A stretch of DNA of 64,000 bases. Source: Novosphingobium sp. ERN07 (GTDB taxonomy: Bacteria; Pseudomonadota; Alphaproteobacteria; Sphingomonadales; Sphingomonadaceae). The DNA is taken from assembly GCF_012641335.1 (NCBI RefSeq), contig NZ_JABAID010000004.1, positions 243,111 to 307,110 on the forward strand, given 5' to 3'. Numbering within the stretch: position 1 is the stretch's first letter; each line of letters opens with the position of its first letter. Below, one piece after another: positions 34,184-41,950 of the stretch. Position numbers and translations under genes: made by a program. Under the pieces are notes generated by a model. That model searched no databases and was not told where the DNA came from. It worked only from the letters and a program-made list of their open reading frames with translations.

Positions 34184-35046
34184 TGGAACCGGCAGACCAG
34201 ATCGGCATGGCCGTCCGTCAGTTGCAGACTGATGGCTACGCGATCCTGCATGAAGCCCTGCCCGTTTCCGTGATCGAGCAGCTCCATGAGGATCTCGAAG
34301 GCGACTTTGCAGCGACACCATTCGGGACCGGCATGTTCTACGGGGAACGCACCAAGCGGTTCGGCCGCCTTCTGCGCCGTTCGGCTGCCACCCAGTGCCT
34401 GGTCCTGCATCCGGTCATTCAGGATGTCGTGAGCCGGATTCTCGGGCCCTGGTGCGACCGCATCCAGCTCAACACGACCCAGGCCATTGCAGTCCATCCC
34501 GGCGCCCCCGCGCAGTTGCCCCATCGCGACCAGGACATGTGGCAGGTCGATTTCGGCAAACGCGAGTACCTCGTCAATGTCATGTGGCCGCTCACTCCCT
34601 TTTCGGAAAAGAACGGGGGTACGCGGATCTGTCCGCAGAGCCATGGCAGCAACGCCCTGTCGGCCATGGCCCAGGACGATTTTATCGCGCCCGAGCTTGT
34701 CCCGGGATCAGCCCTGCTTTTCCTCGGCTCGACGCTTCATGGCGCGGGCGCCAACGCGAGTGCACAAGAGCGGCGCGGCATCGTGATCGGCTATTCGCTG
34801 GGCTGGCTCAAGCCCTACGAGAACCCGTGGCTCGCCTACCCCCCGGACATTGCCAGGACATTTCCCCCAGAGCTCGCGGCACTTGCAGGATATGTGCAGC
34901 ACCGACCGAACCTCGGGAACTTCGAAGGGCAATGTCCCTCGATCCTGCTCGGAGACTACAAGGGCGAGCCCCTCGGAGCGATCGATGCCCTGCGTCCAGA
35001 CCAGGTGCAGCAGGCCCGTGCCTTTGCACATGGGAGGAGCGGATGA
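34183..35046 (+). CDS. Phytanoyl-CoA dioxygenase (PhyH)-family Fe(II)/2-oxoglutarate oxygenase
   Basis: 287 residues from ATG 34183, chosen over ATG 34174 because AAGGA lies nine bases before it and touches the other. Facial-triad residues are His and Asp in PHRDQD and the distal His in STLHGAG, with a following Arg (ERRGIVIGYS) for 2-oxoglutarate. The N-terminus (LQTDGYAILHEALP) is typical PhyH. It is tightly coupled to luxI and to the GntR gene. It could hydroxylate the acyl-homoserine lactone, a precursor acid or the lasso peptide; context alone does not decide. Confidence 0.85.
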   Translation: MEPADQIGMAVRQLQTDGYAILHEALPVSVIEQLHEDLEGDFAATPFGTGMFYGERTKRFGRLLRRSAATQCLVLHPVIQDVVSRILGPWCDRIQLNTTQAIAVHPGAPAQLPHRDQDMWQVDFGKREYLVNVMWPLTPFSEKNGGTRICPQSHGSNALSAMAQDDFIAPELVPGSALLFLGSTLHGAGANASAQERRGIVIGYSLGWLKPYENPWLAYPPDIARTFPPELAALAGYVQHRPNLGNFEGQCPSILLGDYKGEPLGAIDALRPDQVQQARAFAHGRSG

Positions 35047-35678
35047 GCGCCGGCCCCGTAGCGGAACGCATCTACGACGCCTTGCGCGCCATGATCCTGT
35101 CCCGCGCATTCATGCCGGGTGACAGGCTCGATCCCGCAGTCATCGGCGAACAGCTCTGTGCAAGCGTCACGCCCGTGCGCGAGGCCCTGCATGTGCTGTG
35201 CGGCGAGCAGCTTGTCGTGACCCATCGCGCGGGCGGTTTCTTTCTCCCGACGCTCGACGAGCCAAGGCTCAAGGACATGTACGCTTTCAGCAACGAAGTG
35301 CTGGGCCTTGCGCTCCGCCTCTGGCGGCCATGGACGATCGTGGACTGGGACCGGATTGCCGAGCGTCGGACGGCTTATGCCGAACGCGTCGCCGATGCAT
35401 TCGAGGGAGTGGCACGCGCTTCGGTCAACTCGGAGCATGGTCGGGTCATGGCCCTCCTCAACGCACGCCTACATGCCGTTCGCATGATTGAACCAGCCGT
35501 ACTGGAAGGCTCCATCGCAGAAGTGCGCGACATCGAATGCGCGCTGGACAGTGGCGACAAGGATCATCTGCGACGGTTGCTGGGCGCCTACCACCGCCGG
35601 CGCATTCGCAGCTCTGCCGAGATCCTGCACGCCCTGCACCGCCCAGCGAACCCGTCTGTGCCAACAATCGGCATATAG
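35043..35678 (+). CDS. GntR-family transcriptional regulator (FCD type)
   Basis: 211 residues. A winged helix (AERIYDALRAMILSRAFMPGDRLDPAVIGEQL, then SVTPVREALHVL) is followed by a helical FCD-like effector domain (ARLHAVRMIEP, AYHRRRIRSSAEIL). The ATG overlaps the dioxygenase stop (ATGA) and GGGAGGAGC precedes it. It ends 85 bases before the lasso precursor, whose leader holds a nested palindrome, so it is the best candidate for direct control of the lasso genes (inference). Confidence 0.85.
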   Translation: MSAGPVAERIYDALRAMILSRAFMPGDRLDPAVIGEQLCASVTPVREALHVLCGEQLVVTHRAGGFFLPTLDEPRLKDMYAFSNEVLGLALRLWRPWTIVDWDRIAERRTAYAERVADAFEGVARASVNSEHGRVMALLNARLHAVRMIEPAVLEGSIAEVRDIECALDSGDKDHLRRLLGAYHRRRIRSSAEILHALHRPANPSVPTIGI

Positions 35679-35684
35679 AATTCG

Positions 35685-35722
35685 TATAAATTTCAGATCA
35701 CACGGCGCCGTCCATAGTCTGA
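35685..35722 (+). promoter_or_regulatory. Candidate lasso promoter and operator
   Basis: TATAAA (35685-35690) can serve as a -10; no good -35 is visible. Just downstream ACGGCGCCGT (35702-35711) is a perfect palindrome nested between TCAGA (35693-35697) and TCTGA (35718-35722). Position suggests a repressor site over the transcript start. Confidence 0.4.
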
Positions 35723-35763
35723 TCCTGCCGCAATCACGCGGCGAGGTGAAAAGGAGAAGACCG

Positions 35764-35895
35764 ATGGTACGCACGTTCGATCTCGTCGAGGACGTCGAAG
35801 ACCTGGGTACCGCCAGCATCGAAACGCTCGGCCCTCCGGGAGACCGGATCGAGTTCGGTGTGCTCGCGCAGCTGCCGGGCCTTGATCGCGACTGA
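35764..35895 (+). CDS. Lasso peptide precursor (subterisin-like)
   Basis: 43 residues; AAGGAG precedes the ATG. The acidic 22-residue leader ends with the Thr at -2 (Thr21) that lasso peptidases require. The core starts at Gly23: ring GPPGDRIE closed by Gly1 and Glu8, then tail FGVLAQLPGLDRD. The ring plus FGVLAQLPG matches subterisin as I remember it, the last four residues presumably being trimmed after synthesis. There is no bulky Phe/Trp/Tyr plug low in the tail, so threading probably relies on Leu, Gln or Leu residues. The peptidase and cyclase genes follow in the same direction. Confidence 0.92.
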   Translation: MVRTFDLVEDVEDLGTASIETLGPPGDRIEFGVLAQLPGLDRD

Positions 35896-35961
35896 TCCAG
35901 TGGCAGGTGCGCAAGGCCTTGCTGGCCTGGCGCACCTGCCTTGTGCTTGTGCGAGGCGAAT

Positions 35962-36639
35962 ATGACAGCGCCTGGGGCCGATCTTTCCTCCTGCCAAATC
36001 GCAGCCGGGGTCGGTGTTGCGCTGATCGGCGACAAGGCGGTCGTGCTCGATGTCCGGCGTGATCGCTACACGATGTGGAGCGGGTCTTGCGCATCAGCGC
36101 TGCTGGACCTGCGCCGTGGCAAGCCGTGTTTCTTGTCTCAGGACGACTGCCGCAAACTCGAAAGACACGGCCTGCTGACGAAGCGAGAACAGGACGCAGG
36201 ACCCTGGTTGACGGCATCAGACATCCGGACGCCGACCGCCAGCGCAGTGGAAGGTCCCGAAGCAGGTCGGTTGCGGCCGCTGCATTTGGTAGCGAGCGTC
36301 TGGAACTGCATCCGCGCCAGAATGGATTTGCGCTCGGCACCGCTCCACCAGGTCCTGATCGACCTGCCTGCTGCGTCTCGGGGGCGTACGACACGTGACC
36401 TTGTGACCCACGCCCGAGCGTTCGACCGGGCGCGACGCTGGGTGCCGGTTCGGCCAAGATGCCTTCCCGACGCGCTGGCCTATGCGCGCGTGGCACGGCG
36501 CGAGGGTTTTGCGGTCGATCTGGTATTCGGGGTGAAACTTCATCCCTTCGAAGCCCATTGCTGGGTGCAATCGGGCAGTCTCGTCCTGACCGATCCGCTG
36601 GACAAGGTGCGCCGCTTCGAAGTGGTACTGGCACTGTGA
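35962..36639 (+). CDS. Lasso peptide leader peptidase with RRE domain (B protein)
   Basis: 225 residues from ATG 35962. Residues about 10-80 are the PqqD-like RiPP recognition element that grips the leader (VALIGDKAVVLDVRRDRYTMW, LERHGLLT). The C-terminal transglutaminase-like cysteine protease carries Cys167 (RPRCLPDALAYARVARREG), His199 (HPFEAHCWV) and Asp211 (LVLTDPLDK). It cuts after the leader and hands the core to the cyclase. Fused RRE-peptidases are the proteobacterial form. The stop overlaps the cyclase GTG start (GTGA). Confidence 0.92.
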   Translation: MTAPGADLSSCQIAAGVGVALIGDKAVVLDVRRDRYTMWSGSCASALLDLRRGKPCFLSQDDCRKLERHGLLTKREQDAGPWLTASDIRTPTASAVEGPEAGRLRPLHLVASVWNCIRARMDLRSAPLHQVLIDLPAASRGRTTRDLVTHARAFDRARRWVPVRPRCLPDALAYARVARREGFAVDLVFGVKLHPFEAHCWVQSGSLVLTDPLDKVRRFEVVLAL

Positions 36640-38357
36640 CCGAAGGCTATCTCGTCGCATGCGCCCTCGATGGGCAGCCGCATGTGCGACCGGATTCGCG
36701 ATCGGCCGGGAATCTCGTTCACCGGCTGCCCGGTCCATGGCGCGCACGAAAGTTCGAAGGGCTTACCATCCATGTCTCGCCATCGACCGAATTGCGGCAG
36801 ATCGGCAGGACAATAATCATCGGGCAGATCTTCGGCGATCTTGCGGTGTTGCAGCGCGCCGATCTTCATCCCGACCTGCTCGTGGCGCATTGCTGGGGCA
36901 ATTACCTTGCCCTGCACATGTCCGGGAGCGGGCGTCCGGCGTGGCTGCTGCGAGCGCCGCTTGGCCATCTCCCTGTCTACACGGCCGCTGTGCCCGGCCG
37001 ACTGTGGATCTCCTCGCATGTTCCAGAGCTTGCGGCTGCGCGCGCTCGAAGGCCACAGATCGAATGGTCTTTTGTCGCGAACCATCTTACTTTCCTGCAT
37101 CTCAAGACTGCGCAGACCGGCCTTGTCGGCATTGAAGAACTTCTGGGCGGGCAATGGCTCGATTTTGCCGTGAAACCGGCGAGGCGAACAATGGCCTGGT
37201 CCCCGGGCATGTTCGTGCGAACAGATACCGAGATCGCGGACTTCGCTGACGCCAGCAGGGGCCTTGCCGGCAGCATAGACGAGGCTGTCCGGTGCCTGGC
37301 AGGTGATGGCAGGGTCCTGCTCGAATTGTCGGGCGGGCTCGATTCCTCGATCATCGCAGCGGCCTTGGCAAGGTGTGAGGCCCAGGCACAAGCGGTCAGC
37401 CTTTCAACGGGCTCGGCAGAGAGCGATGAGCGCGTCTATGCACAGGTTGCCGCTGATTCTGCACTCATCGCGCTCACATTGCGCGAAGTTGGAATATCCA
37501 ACCTGGTTGGCCCGGCCCGCAGTCGCGAAGCCCGTCCAGGCCTGCCGGTCATCCTCGGCGCTGCCGATGCAGTGCTGGCACAGGAAGGCAAGGCGCAAGC
37601 GATCACGGCATTCTTCAGCGGTGCGGGTGGTGATTGCGTTTTTGCAACGCCCAACGCTGCCGGGGCCGCAGCGGATGCCGCGATCCGGTCGGGTTGGGCC
37701 GCCAGGTCCACCTGGCGCACGATCGAGGCAATTGCCCGCTATCACAACGCGAGTGTCTGGTCAGTCGCTGGCAGGGCCTGGCAGCTGGCACGAGGCGCGA
37801 GCGATCCGGGCAGTTGGCCGCGCACACGCGGATATCTCGCCGATACCGTGCCCTTGCCCGATGCACCGCTGCACCCCTGGCTCGCGGAAACCAGCAGCAT
37901 GTTGCCCGGAAAGCGGGACCACGTTCATGCCATTCTCGCCAGCCTCGCCCACGTCGATGGTTATCCTCGCCACGCCATTGCCCCGACGCGGTTTCCGCTG
38001 CTCAGCCAGCCCGTCGTCGAGACCGCCTTGCGTATACCAAGCTGGCTCTGGGTCGAGGGCGGGCAAGACCGGGCCGTGGCCCGAGCTGCATTTGCAAACC
38101 GCCTGCCAGACCTGATCCGCGATCGACGCAGCAAAGGGGCACTCGATGGCTATGCACTTGCAGCGATAGAGCAGCAGGCGGAAGCGCTTATGTCGGTTCT
38201 GCTCGATGGCCATCTCGCGCGCCAGGGCCTGCTCGATCTGGCCAGAGTGAAGAGCGCGTTACGGGAGAGGGCAAGGCGCGCCGATCCCCGGACACATCTT
38301 CTTCTGCCGCTGATCGACACCGAGAGCTGGCTTCGCGCCTGGCTCGGTGAGCCGTAA
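36636..38357 (+). CDS. Lasso peptide cyclase, asparagine synthetase-like (C protein)
   Basis: 573 residues from GTG 36636, overlapping the peptidase stop; the open frame further upstream to 36459 lies inside the peptidase gene. The N-terminal half is a glutaminase-like domain without the catalytic Cys1. The C-terminal ATP-pyrophosphatase domain carries the P-loop LELSGGLDSS near residues 228-237 and the later SGAGGDCVF and RSKGALDGY motifs. It adenylates Glu8 of the core and closes the isopeptide ring on Gly1. No lasso ABC exporter gene follows in this window. Confidence 0.92.
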   Translation: MTEGYLVACALDGQPHVRPDSRSAGNLVHRLPGPWRARKFEGLTIHVSPSTELRQIGRTIIIGQIFGDLAVLQRADLHPDLLVAHCWGNYLALHMSGSGRPAWLLRAPLGHLPVYTAAVPGRLWISSHVPELAAARARRPQIEWSFVANHLTFLHLKTAQTGLVGIEELLGGQWLDFAVKPARRTMAWSPGMFVRTDTEIADFADASRGLAGSIDEAVRCLAGDGRVLLELSGGLDSSIIAAALARCEAQAQAVSLSTGSAESDERVYAQVAADSALIALTLREVGISNLVGPARSREARPGLPVILGAADAVLAQEGKAQAITAFFSGAGGDCVFATPNAAGAAADAAIRSGWAARSTWRTIEAIARYHNASVWSVAGRAWQLARGASDPGSWPRTRGYLADTVPLPDAPLHPWLAETSSMLPGKRDHVHAILASLAHVDGYPRHAIAPTRFPLLSQPVVETALRIPSWLWVEGGQDRAVARAAFANRLPDLIRDRRSKGALDGYALAAIEQQAEALMSVLLDGHLARQGLLDLARVKSALRERARRADPRTHLLLPLIDTESWLRAWLGEP

Positions 38358-39228
38358 GCTGCAGAGCGGGCGAGAGCGTCCAGCCTGCCATTCCGCATGG
38401 CATTGAGCAAACGAGGTGCCTCACCCTCGCCTGGTATTATCGCGTGCCAGCGTGGATGAGTGACAACAGAATGAGGCGTGCCCCGGCGGATCACCGCGCT
38501 TTTGGTCTTCTGAAATGCCGCATTGGTGCTAGGCTCATCAGGCACGGCGAGCCATCAGATCTGGCGAACTGTTCGCCCTTGCCTCCGGATCTGATCCAAC
38601 CGGAGGCTGGGGCACCATCAACACCTGACTTTTGTTGCACCGTCACGCGGCACATTGCTTGCGTTTGGTTCGCGCTTCTTGTTGCGGTAGACTGTCAGTT
38701 CATTTTCCTAGCGCCCTCCTCCGGGGAGCGAGGCGATCCCCAAAATGTTCTTGGACGCCCTTGAGTGTCCATGCGAATGCAAGCCCGGTGTAGCAACCAG
38801 AAAGGTCCCCTGATGATAGATGACCGACCAGGCGTTAACCTATCTGCGCCATCCGATCAGGCGAGGTCGCTGCCGTGACAGCGGTCTAAATCTAGCGGTC
38901 GCTGCTAACCCTGTTTCAACATCGAAGGTCCCAACTCATCGGCATCGGGGATAGAGCCATCTGAAGAGCACCTTCACTGCAAAAGACCTCTAGACTTAAC
39001 CCCTGCCGACGCAGACGCAGGTTCACTGCTCTTGCCGGAACAAAACGATGTTCGCACCGTTCTATCGAACGGAGTGTTTCGGGGACGCCCAGACGGCAGT
39101 TAGCGGGACGGGAATGTGAGAAGCAAAAAAGTCCTGCGATCGGGTCGACGCTTGCATGTGCGTTTGCAACCTAAAGAGTATCTCCGCAAGCCTGGCGAGT
39201 TCTATAGCTCGACTATGCGGAAAACGTC
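38358..39228. other. 871-bp gap between lasso cyclase and hybrid kinase
   Basis: No convincing gene; short frames on both strands lack ribosome sites and family features. The only clear signals are the general-stress-type promoter at 39037-39061 and the hairpin CCGTTC/GAACGG (39057-39072) partly overlapping its -10. The cluster's exporter, expected here in many lasso loci, is absent. Confidence 0.5.
39037..39061 (+). promoter_or_regulatory. EcfG-type (general stress response) promoter
   Basis: GGAAC (39037-39041), 16 bases, then CGTT (39058-39061) matches the alphaproteobacterial EcfG/SigT consensus GGAAC-N16/17-CGTT. It points rightward, 168 bp before the hybrid kinase. A CCGTTC/GAACGG hairpin starts at the -10. 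Confidence 0.6.
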
Positions 39229-41676
39229 ATGATGGGGCAGCATGACGGTTGGTTGGTGGTCCTTGCGCTGACAGTTGCGGTTTGCGCGTCCTACACATCG
39301 CTCGACCTTGCGCGGCGCAGCCGACATTCAGCAGTTGTCATGCGCAAATACTGGCTTGGCGCGGCAAGTTTCGCACTTGGCGGCGGGATCTGGGCAATGC
39401 ATTTCGTAGCCATGCTGGCCTTCCAGACGCCAGGAATGCCGATGAGCTATGACGTTGCGCTGACCGCGCTGTCCTTTGCTCTCGCGGTCGGCTTTACGGG
39501 CCTGGGCTTTGCCATCTTCTCGCAGGACGCGATCACTATCCCGCGACTGATCATGGCAGCCGCTCTCATGGCACTGGGCATCATTGCCATGCATTACGTC
39601 GGAATGGCGGCGATGCAAGTTTCTGCCCATGTTGTTTACGATGTCGTTTGGGTACTTCTTTCCATCCTCATCGCGATTACCGCAGCCATCGCCTCACTCC
39701 TGCTCGCTTCAAGAGACCATTCACTGCTCGTCCAGGCCGTTGCTGCCTGCTTCATGGGACTGGCTATCTCCGGTATGCATTTTGCCGGGATGAACGCCGC
39801 CACGTTTCATGCCGTTGGTCACATCGACGGCGCTGGCTTCTCGGTTAGGCAGGGTTTTCTTGCGATCGGGATCGGCTTGCTGACCTGTCTGATCCTGGCT
39901 ATCGGTACCGCAGCGGCGCGATTGGACGCATTTGTCCAGACGACGGCCCGGCGCGCCTCTCGTGTCGCACTTCGGCTTGAAATTGCCGACGTGTTGCGAA
40001 GCTCCGGCCAAAAAAGCGCGCTGGACCAGGTTGCGATGCTCATGGGCAAGCACTTTGGCGTAAACCGCACCGGCTATGGACTGCTTGACCGCACGTCAGA
40101 CGAGTTTGACTACGAAATCTGCTGGACCGATGGCACGGTTCCAGCCCTCTTGGGCCGCTATCCTGCCAAAGCGTTCGGCGAAAAGATCGTCGCAGCGCTC
40201 TCCAACGGCACAACGGTTGCGATCGCAAACCTGTTTGAGAATGAGCTCAGCAGCGAACCGGCAACCCATGCAACCGCAAGTGATGTCGATACACGAGCCA
40301 TTCTGGTCGTGCCGTTCGTCAGTGACGGCAAGCTACTCTCGATCGTCTATCTCAACAGCCAAAGTCCCCGCGACTGGCACCGCGATGACATCGCCTTCAT
40401 GGAGGAGCTTGCCGAGCGGACCCGTCTGGTCATCGAACGTGACCAGGCCCTTCGGCGGCTTCTTACCGTCAATGCCGAACTTGAAACACGGGTAGAAGAA
40501 CGCACCTCCGAATTGCGTGAGGCGCAGCAGGCTCTTCTGCAGAGCCAAAAGATGGAAGCCGTAGGTCAACTGGCAGCTGGACTCGCGCATGACTTCAACA
40601 ATGTTCTGTCCGGTGCGATGGGTGCGCTTGAACTGATTGGCCGAAAGCCGGCAGATGTCGAGCGCGTCAAGCGGTACGCCAAGGCTGGCATTGAAGCCCT
40701 GACACGCGGGAGTCGCCTCACCGGCCAGTTGCTCTCATTTTCACGACTGCAGGCCATCAATCTCAAACCGGTCGTCATTTGCGAGGTTATCGAAGGGCTC
40801 ACCGAGTTGCTGAAAGGCACCTTGGGTTCAATGATTGACCTGCGGTTCGAACTCAACCCTCACCCGGTGCCGGTTATCGGCGACACCACCCAACTGGAAA
40901 TGATGGTGCTCAATCTTGCCATCAACGCCCGCGACGCCATGGCATCGAGAGGAACTCTGACAATCGCGACCCGCGTTACGGCTATCGAAGGCGACCATGA
41001 GCTGGACGACGGTGAGTACGTCGAATTGGCGGTAGCCGATACTGGCCATGGCATGGACGAGGAGACACTCCGCCGAGCCACCGAGCCCTTCTTTACGACC
41101 AAACCGGTCGGAAAGGGTACCGGGCTCGGCCTCGCACAGATTTATGCCAGCGCGCGCAAGGCGGGTGGAACTGTCCGTCTCGAAAGCTCAGTGGGGCAAG
41201 GTACGGTCGTCCGAGTCTATCTCAGGAAAGCGCTGCAGACGGCCGATAAGATAAGCGACGGCAAAACGGCCTCGCCAGCTGCCCTTTCCCCTCTCCATAT
41301 TGCCGTGGTCGATGACGATCCGGCATGCTCGGAGACCTTGCGCGAAATGCTGATCGATGAGGGCCATTCGGTTAAAGTATTTCCGGGTGGACCAGAATTC
41401 CTGGCCGATTTGGCGGCCGATCCCCCCGATCTGTTCATTCTCGACTATGCGATGCCTGAGATGAACGGTGCGGTGCTTGCGAGACGGATCCACGAGCTGT
41501 GGCCTGAGGCAGCGATAATTTTTGCGACAGGATATGCTGACAGCGAAGACATGAAGCGAGTGATCGGCGCAGATGCTCCGATTCTGGAAAAACCGGTCAG
41601 CTTCGCAAAACTGAAGCTGGTGCTGGCAAAGGTGCGCGCAAATCTTGCGGGGCCTGCTGTCAGCGAGCTATCGTAA
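39229..41676 (+). CDS. MHYT-GAF hybrid sensor histidine kinase with receiver
   Basis: 815 residues. The N-terminal membrane sensor has seven hydrophobic segments and three MHYT-type motifs (MHFV near 57, MHYV near 121, MHFA near 183), thought to bind copper and sense oxygen, CO or NO. Then a GAF domain (about 255-400), a coiled linker, HisKA with phospho-acceptor His454 in GLAHDFNN, HATPase (LNLAINARDAM, DTGHGM, GTGLGL) and a C-terminal receiver with Asp in LFILDYAMPEMNG. No separate response regulator gene is nearby. It stands between the lasso synthesis and uptake modules; a link to either is unproven. Confidence 0.88.
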   Translation: MMGQHDGWLVVLALTVAVCASYTSLDLARRSRHSAVVMRKYWLGAASFALGGGIWAMHFVAMLAFQTPGMPMSYDVALTALSFALAVGFTGLGFAIFSQDAITIPRLIMAAALMALGIIAMHYVGMAAMQVSAHVVYDVVWVLLSILIAITAAIASLLLASRDHSLLVQAVAACFMGLAISGMHFAGMNAATFHAVGHIDGAGFSVRQGFLAIGIGLLTCLILAIGTAAARLDAFVQTTARRASRVALRLEIADVLRSSGQKSALDQVAMLMGKHFGVNRTGYGLLDRTSDEFDYEICWTDGTVPALLGRYPAKAFGEKIVAALSNGTTVAIANLFENELSSEPATHATASDVDTRAILVVPFVSDGKLLSIVYLNSQSPRDWHRDDIAFMEELAERTRLVIERDQALRRLLTVNAELETRVEERTSELREAQQALLQSQKMEAVGQLAAGLAHDFNNVLSGAMGALELIGRKPADVERVKRYAKAGIEALTRGSRLTGQLLSFSRLQAINLKPVVICEVIEGLTELLKGTLGSMIDLRFELNPHPVPVIGDTTQLEMMVLNLAINARDAMASRGTLTIATRVTAIEGDHELDDGEYVELAVADTGHGMDEETLRRATEPFFTTKPVGKGTGLGLAQIYASARKAGGTVRLESSVGQGTVVRVYLRKALQTADKISDGKTASPAALSPLHIAVVDDDPACSETLREMLIDEGHSVKVFPGGPEFLADLAADPPDLFILDYAMPEMNGAVLARRIHELWPEAAIIFATGYADSEDMKRVIGADAPILEKPVSFAKLKLVLAKVRANLAGPAVSELS

Positions 41677-41809
41677 TCTCACGGAGACTAACCGCGCCAT
41701 CTTCTAGAGCCATCGATCTTGACCTCCGAGATGATCAGGCGCTGCCCTCAACATTTAAGACACACAGGCAGGACGTGTACGACGACGGCGCGATATATCC
41801 CCCCGCCAA

Positions 41810-41840
41810 TCCACTTCAGGAAGAACCAGTCCACTTCAGG
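41810..41840. repeat. Direct repeat TCCACTTCAGG
   Basis: TCCACTTCAGG at 41810-41820 and 41830-41840, a 20-bp period, in the 274-bp space between the convergent kinase and isopeptidase genes. No gene is seen in that space. Confidence 0.5.
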
Positions 41841-41950
41841 TAGCAACCTAGATCCAGAACGACCTTCACTGCCTCGCACAGCTGAGAATTGCGCGAAGGA
41901 AGGTCGCGTTGCATCCGACAGCCGGTCAGGCGCCGGGCCTCCCCAAACAA

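Noticed and set aside
38444..38764. 106-aa frame in the gap after the lasso cyclase, possible exporter or second precursor
   Set aside because: No ribosome site, no membrane or ATP-binding features, no Thr at -2 with a ring acid.
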